Part shown: piece after piece, positions 41,748 to 45,429 of the stretch
How the letters are laid out: each line of letters starts with the position of its first letter
How positions within the stretch are numbered: the first letter of the stretch is position 1
Source of the DNA: Gemmatimonadales bacterium
Lineage (GTDB): Bacteria; Gemmatimonadota; Gemmatimonadetes; Palauibacterales; Palauibacteraceae
Length of the DNA: 45,429 nt
NCBI GenBank assembly: GCA_009840115.1
Contig: VXOJ01000019.1
Location: forward strand, 1 to 45,429
Direction: 5' to 3'
Position numbers and translations under genes: made by a program
The notes under the pieces: generated by a model
Told to the model about the DNA's origin: nothing
Databases searched by the model: none
The model's input: only the letters and a program-made list of their open reading frames with translations

Positions 41748-44700
41748 CTACGAAGTAGATGGGGGGCTCGATTTGCTGTCAAGTTGCGCCTCGTCGGGTG
41801 CGTGCGCGCCCGCGTCCGGCGGCTCCGAGCCGTGCGGTTCCGGGAGGTCGTACGCCGTGCGCACGGGACGGAGCGGGCGAATGAGCCAGTGCGGCCGGCG
41901 CGTCCCGTCGGGAGAGTGCCGGACGGCCCCGCGCGTCTTCGCGAGCCAGCTCCGGTACACCTCGTGCGACCGCTCCGTGTCGACGTGAATGTCCCCGTGG
42001 CGGTCGCGCCGCGACGCCTTCACCACGCGCACCGCCTGGTGCCAGCAGTGCATCCCGGACACCGGGTCCGGGTGCACCGGGAAGGTGAGGTTCTGGTGGA
42101 CGCCCACATCCGTCCACCAGATCCGCGACGTGTCCGGATCGTCGGTCTCGTACGGCGCGGCTCCCTGCCGGCGTGACAGCTTCCAGTCGCCGTCCTTCCC
42201 CGTGAGGGAGACCGTGGCCATGAGTTGCCGCTGGCCGGCCATGTTCTCCCGCTCGCCGCGGCCGGCCGTCCCCGGCTCGCCCGCATCCGGGCCCGAGCCC
42301 GCGGCGTCCGCCAGCTTCCAGCGCCCCATGTGGTGGCTGCACGCGACGACGCCCGGCTTGATCCCCTCCGTCACCCACGCCTTGAGGACGAAGTAGCCGA
42401 TCTCGGTTTCGACCCGCACGAGATCGCCCGTCCTCACCCCCTTCCGCGCCGCGTCGGACGGGTGGAGCCAGAGCGGGTTCGTGTGGGCGATCTCATCCAG
42501 CCACTTGGAGTTGGCCGAACGCGTGTGGATCTGCACCGGGAGCCGGAAGGTGGAGATGAGGCACATCTGGTCCGGCTCCATCGCGGCCGGATGCACGTGG
42601 CTCCGGATGTAGGCGGGGACGGCGTACTCGGGCCAGCCCCAGCGGACGAGCGTGGGCGAGTAGAACTCCAGCTTGCCGCTCGGGGTCGGGAATCCGCGGC
42701 GGATCGTGTCGTCCACGCGAACGCCCACCGGGCGCCGCCCGTCCGGATCCGGGTCGGGCGCGCCCATGGGCGCGAGGTTTACCGCGGCGGGGCCCGGGGC
42801 CCGCGTGTAGACGCGGCCGAACTCGTCTTCCCGCGCGTCGTCGAGTTCCTCGGCGGGAACGGGCCGCTCGTGCAGCGGGCCGATGTCGCGCGCCACCTCG
42901 AAGGCGCCGTAGCGGCGCATGTAGTCCAGCGGCGAGAGCCCCTGCGCCGCCGCCGCCTCGGGCAGGCCGGGCACGGAGTGCTCGAACATCCAGGCGTAGT
43001 ACTCGTCCACCGTCAGGCGCTGCCCGGGCTTCTCCTTCGACTCCACGAACTCGCGGATCCCGAGGCGGCCGTCCGGGTCGATGCGCCAGGAGAGCTCGAG
43101 CCAGAACTCGTTCTCCTCCCAGACTTCGCCGGGGTTCGTGTGGCGCGTGTCCGCCACGCGCTCGCCGAGACGCTCCCGGGCGGAGCGCAGCACGGGCTGC
43201 CGGAAGCCGATCCACTGGCCGTCGTGGGTCTCGTAGGAGTGGAGGTCGTGCCGCTCGGGCCCGTGTCCCATGGGAAGGACGTAGTCCGCGAAGTAGGCGG
43301 ACTCGTTCCAGGTCGGCGTGAGCGCGACGTGGAGGCCGACCTTCTCCTCATCCGTCAGGGCCTCGATCCACGCGAAGCCGTCCGGGTTCGTCCACACCGG
43401 GTTGTACACGCGCGTGAAGTAGACGTCGAGCTTGCCGCGTCCCTCCCTGAGGAGGTGCGGGAGGAGGAAGGACACCTCGTACATCGCCAGCGGAAACTCG
43501 TCGGGCCAGGTGAGTTCGTTCCAGTGCTCCGGGTGCCGGGGCATGCGGATCGGCTTCGGGATGAACTTGTTCCACGTGCTCGGATAGGTGCCGCCGGGGG
43601 TCGCCACGGAACCCGTGAGGGCGTTGAGAAAGAAGAGCGTCCGCGCCACCTGCCAGCCGCCTTCGTTGCCCGAAGCGGCGCTCCGCCAGTTGTGCGTGGA
43701 GAGGCGCGAACCGGCCCGGGCCACGAGTTCGGCGACCTCGCGGATCTGCGCCGCATCCACGCCGGACTCCTCCGCCGCCCACTCGAAGGTGCACGCCTCG
43801 TACAGCTCGCGGAGAGCGGCCTCGAACGACTCGAAGGTGCGCGGGAGATCCGGTTTCTCGGCGGCGAGGTACTCCTCCCAGTTGAACCAGCGCCGCACGA
43901 AGTCGCGGTTCCAGGCCCCGGTCACGATCAGGTGGTTCGCGATCGCGAGGAGGACGGCGGCCTCGGAGCCGGGCTGGGTGGGGAGCCAGTGGTCCGCGTG
44001 CGTCGCCGTGTTCGAGAGACGCGTATCGAACACGATGAGCCGCGCCCCTTTCTTGACCCCGTCCAGGATGCGCTGGGCGTGGGGGTTGAAGTAGTGCCCC
44101 GCCTCGAGGTGCGAACTCACGAGGAGAATGACGTCCGCGCGGGCGTGGTCGGGGCTGGGGCGGTCCATGCCGAGCCAGAACTGGTAGCCGGCGCGCGCGC
44201 TCGAGGAACAGATGTTCGTGTGCGAGTTGTGGCCGTCGACGCCCCACGCCGCGAGCAGCCGCTCCGTGAACCCGTCCTCGCCCGGGCGCCCCACGTGGTA
44301 CATGACCTCGCGCTGGCGCCCCTCGTCGATCGCCTTGCGGATCCGCGCCGAGATGTCGTTGAGCGCCTCCTCCCAGGAGACGCGCACCCACTTCCCCTCC
44401 CCGCGCTCGCCGGCGCGCTTGAGCGGGTACAGGACGCGGTCGGGGTCGACGATCTGGTTCAGCGTGGCCGGGCCCTTGGCGCAGTTCCGGCCCCGGGAGC
44501 CGGGATGCTCGGGGTTCCCCTCGAACTTCTGCACCTGGAGGGTGTCGCGGTCGACGTAGGCCAGGAGTCCGCACGCGGACTCGCAGTTGAAGCAGGTCGT
44601 GGGGACGAGCATGTAGCGCCGTTCGCGCCGCTTCGGCCACGCCTTCGCGTCGAGTTCGACCCAGTCGTCCCAGCGTTCCCGCGGGGGAAAGGCGGCGAGT

Positions 44701-44870
44701 TGGTTGCGGCTGGGGCCGGGATAGAAGGTTTCGCCGCGACCCTCGGTCTCGGAGCGCGCCGCGCTCACGCGCTCGCTGAGTTCGTGGAGCCGCCGCGAGG
44801 CGGCGTCCGGCCCGGAGCCGTTGCCCCCCGCGCCGGAACCGTTGCGGCCCGGGCCGCCCGGATCGCTCAT
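41748..44870 (-). CDS. Mo-bisPGD (molybdopterin-dependent) oxidoreductase catalytic subunit
   Basis: 1040 residues from ATG 44870. The N-terminus is a Gly/Ser/Asn-rich leader without a twin-arginine or Sec signal. A [4Fe-4S] site follows, with Cys93, Cys96, Cys100 and Cys130 (TTCFNCESACGLL, RNCAKG). NICSSSARAGYQ puts Cys221 at the usual Mo-ligand position, as in PsrA/Ttr/Nap-like enzymes. Further blocks include HWLPTQPGSEAAVLLAIANH, ALTGSVATPGGTYPS, WTNPDGFAWIEAL, HMGRWKLADAAG and the C-terminal molydopterin-binding region. An unusual C-terminal ~100 residues (WWTDVGVHQNLTFPVHPDPV, GMHCWHQAVRVV) are lineage-specific. It pairs with NrfD (4-nt overlap) and TorD-like genes. Electron acceptor or donor substrate is unknown; cytoplasmic orientation is inferred from the absent signal. 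Confidence 0.9.
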   Translation of the reverse strand: MSDPGGPGRNGSGAGGNGSGPDAASRRLHELSERVSAARSETEGRGETFYPGPSRNQLAAFPPRERWDDWVELDAKAWPKRRERRYMLVPTTCFNCESACGLLAYVDRDTLQVQKFEGNPEHPGSRGRNCAKGPATLNQIVDPDRVLYPLKRAGERGEGKWVRVSWEEALNDISARIRKAIDEGRQREVMYHVGRPGEDGFTERLLAAWGVDGHNSHTNICSSSARAGYQFWLGMDRPSPDHARADVILLVSSHLEAGHYFNPHAQRILDGVKKGARLIVFDTRLSNTATHADHWLPTQPGSEAAVLLAIANHLIVTGAWNRDFVRRWFNWEEYLAAEKPDLPRTFESFEAALRELYEACTFEWAAEESGVDAAQIREVAELVARAGSRLSTHNWRSAASGNEGGWQVARTLFFLNALTGSVATPGGTYPSTWNKFIPKPIRMPRHPEHWNELTWPDEFPLAMYEVSFLLPHLLREGRGKLDVYFTRVYNPVWTNPDGFAWIEALTDEEKVGLHVALTPTWNESAYFADYVLPMGHGPERHDLHSYETHDGQWIGFRQPVLRSARERLGERVADTRHTNPGEVWEENEFWLELSWRIDPDGRLGIREFVESKEKPGQRLTVDEYYAWMFEHSVPGLPEAAAAQGLSPLDYMRRYGAFEVARDIGPLHERPVPAEELDDAREDEFGRVYTRAPGPAAVNLAPMGAPDPDPDGRRPVGVRVDDTIRRGFPTPSGKLEFYSPTLVRWGWPEYAVPAYIRSHVHPAAMEPDQMCLISTFRLPVQIHTRSANSKWLDEIAHTNPLWLHPSDAARKGVRTGDLVRVETEIGYFVLKAWVTEGIKPGVVACSHHMGRWKLADAAGSGPDAGEPGTAGRGERENMAGQRQLMATVSLTGKDGDWKLSRRQGAAPYETDDPDTSRIWWTDVGVHQNLTFPVHPDPVSGMHCWHQAVRVVKASRRDRHGDIHVDTERSHEVYRSWLAKTRGAVRHSPDGTRRPHWLIRPLRPVRTAYDLPEPHGSEPPDAGAHAPDEAQLDSKSSPPSTS

Positions 44871-45429
44871 GCGAGCGGCACGGACTGGCCGGCCTGCACG
44901 TACGCGTGCTCGTGCGCGAGGAGTCCCGCGAGGGCGGCGATGCCGATGAGCGGAGCGACCCAGGCGCTGGCGAGCGGGCTCACGGTGAGGACGGCCGCCA
45001 GCGTCACGAGCAGGATGCCGCTCCAGAACCACGGCGCGTAGCGGCCGCGCACCATGTTCCGGGCGGCGAGGGCGGCGTGGGCCGTCGCGTGCGTGAGCGT
45101 GAGTTCGGCGAGCACGAGCAGCAGGTGCGCGGCGGCCGTGAGCCCCACGAGCCGGCCCAGCGCGGCGGAGCCGCCGAGCGACGGGAAGAGCATCAGGGCC
45201 GCGCCGCCCGCCAGCACCGCCTGTACGAGGAAGTGCGGCGGCAGGAGCGGATTCTGCCAGAGGTCGCGCGCCCGGGCCTGCGCGAAGAGGTAGGCCGTGT
45301 AGACCGCGGTCATACCGGCCAGGGGCGCCCCCGCCCACGCCAGCCAGCGCGTCCACTCCGCGGCGCCGGCGCCGCCGACCAGCCCCGCCGCGAGGTGCGC
45401 GGTCAGGGCCGCGCCGTAACCCGCGATCA
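44867..45429 (-). CDS. NrfD/PsrC-like membrane subunit, 5' part cut by window edge
   Basis: The frame is open to the window edge; the visible C-terminal 186 residues begin IAGYGAALTAHLAAGLVGGA. The pattern GMTAVYTAYLFAQARARDLWQ followed by PPHFLVQAVLAGGAALMLFP, LAELTLTHAT and several helices is typical of NrfD-type quinol-interacting membrane proteins. At least five helices are present in the visible part. It overlaps the molybdoenzyme start by 4 nt (ATGA), so it is the membrane anchor of the same complex. An iron-sulfur subunit is expected upstream, outside the window. Confidence 0.8.
   Translation of the reverse strand, partial: IAGYGAALTAHLAAGLVGGAGAAEWTRWLAWAGAPLAGMTAVYTAYLFAQARARDLWQNPLLPPHFLVQAVLAGGAALMLFPSLGGSAALGRLVGLTAAAHLLLVLAELTLTHATAHAALAARNMVRGRYAPWFWSGILLVTLAAVLTVSPLASAWVAPLIGIAALAGLLAHEHAYVQAGQSVPLA

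Noticed and set aside
42225..45041. Long plus-strand open frame opposite the molybdoenzyme
   Set aside because: Shadow of the opposite-strand gene; composition is Arg/Gly/Val-rich and no motif is visible.

Overview
The window is very GC-rich DNA from a bacterium with densely packed, mostly co-directional gene blocks. The content fits Gemmatimonadota or a close relative: a secreted Asp-box/BNR-repeat protein of the kind abundant there, a DUF4175/BatA/DUF58/MoxR/DUF4159 operon, a choice-of-anchor V type CXXCH protein, and a Phd-type antitoxin. This placement is inference from gene families; no rRNA, tRNA, CRISPR array or complete mobile element was seen.

Region by region. (1) About 1-12762, minus strand: an eight-gene operon with start/stop overlaps or short gaps. 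In transcription order it encodes a vWA/GATase-like membrane protein, a caspase-like (C13-type) exported protein with Ser where the catalytic Cys should be, a TPR protein with a gluzincin HExxH site, a DUF4159 protein, a MoxR ATPase, a DUF58 protein, a BatA/vWA protein and a DUF4175 protein cut by the window edge. It looks like a MoxR/vWA chaperone-type envelope system with two protease-like partners. (2) 12915-16314, minus: photolyase, alpha/beta hydrolase A and a class IV aminotransferase. (3) 16513-18588, plus: an HNH endonuclease between two small unknown genes, then a small membrane protein; the DNA is less GC-rich and lies between hydrolase A and its paralogue hydrolase B (18696-19601). 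(4) 19786-23735, plus: an Asp-box beta-propeller protein and an HEAGH membrane protein.

(5) 23866-29861: a lower-GC island. Its core is a three-gene minus-strand unit: a PHP-SMC-like ATPase fusion, a Schlafen AlbA_2/HATPase protein and a 152-residue unknown. It is followed by a 0.5 kb non-coding or decayed stretch, an intact Phd-like antitoxin, a broken PIN toxin and a strong bidirectional terminator. This is the best candidate for an undescribed defence-type system. (6) 29963-33966, minus: a PlsC-like acyltransferase, a small conserved-looking protein, a radical SAM protein with a likely B12-binding domain, and an exported protein. (7) 34112-37615, plus: a tightly overlapped four-gene operon encoding an SRPBCC protein, a MOP/MATE-type exporter, a Vgb-like propeller and a CXXCH exported protein. 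(8) 37661-45429, minus: an NrfD-type membrane anchor (cut by the edge), a Mo-bisPGD oxidoreductase, a TorD-like chaperone, an AI-2E family permease, an AtoE-like transporter and a SixA-like phosphatase.

Limits: all domain calls are from motif recognition in the translated sequence. No database search, GC plot or structure prediction was run. Starts were chosen from ribosome-binding-site-like sequence and gene overlaps.
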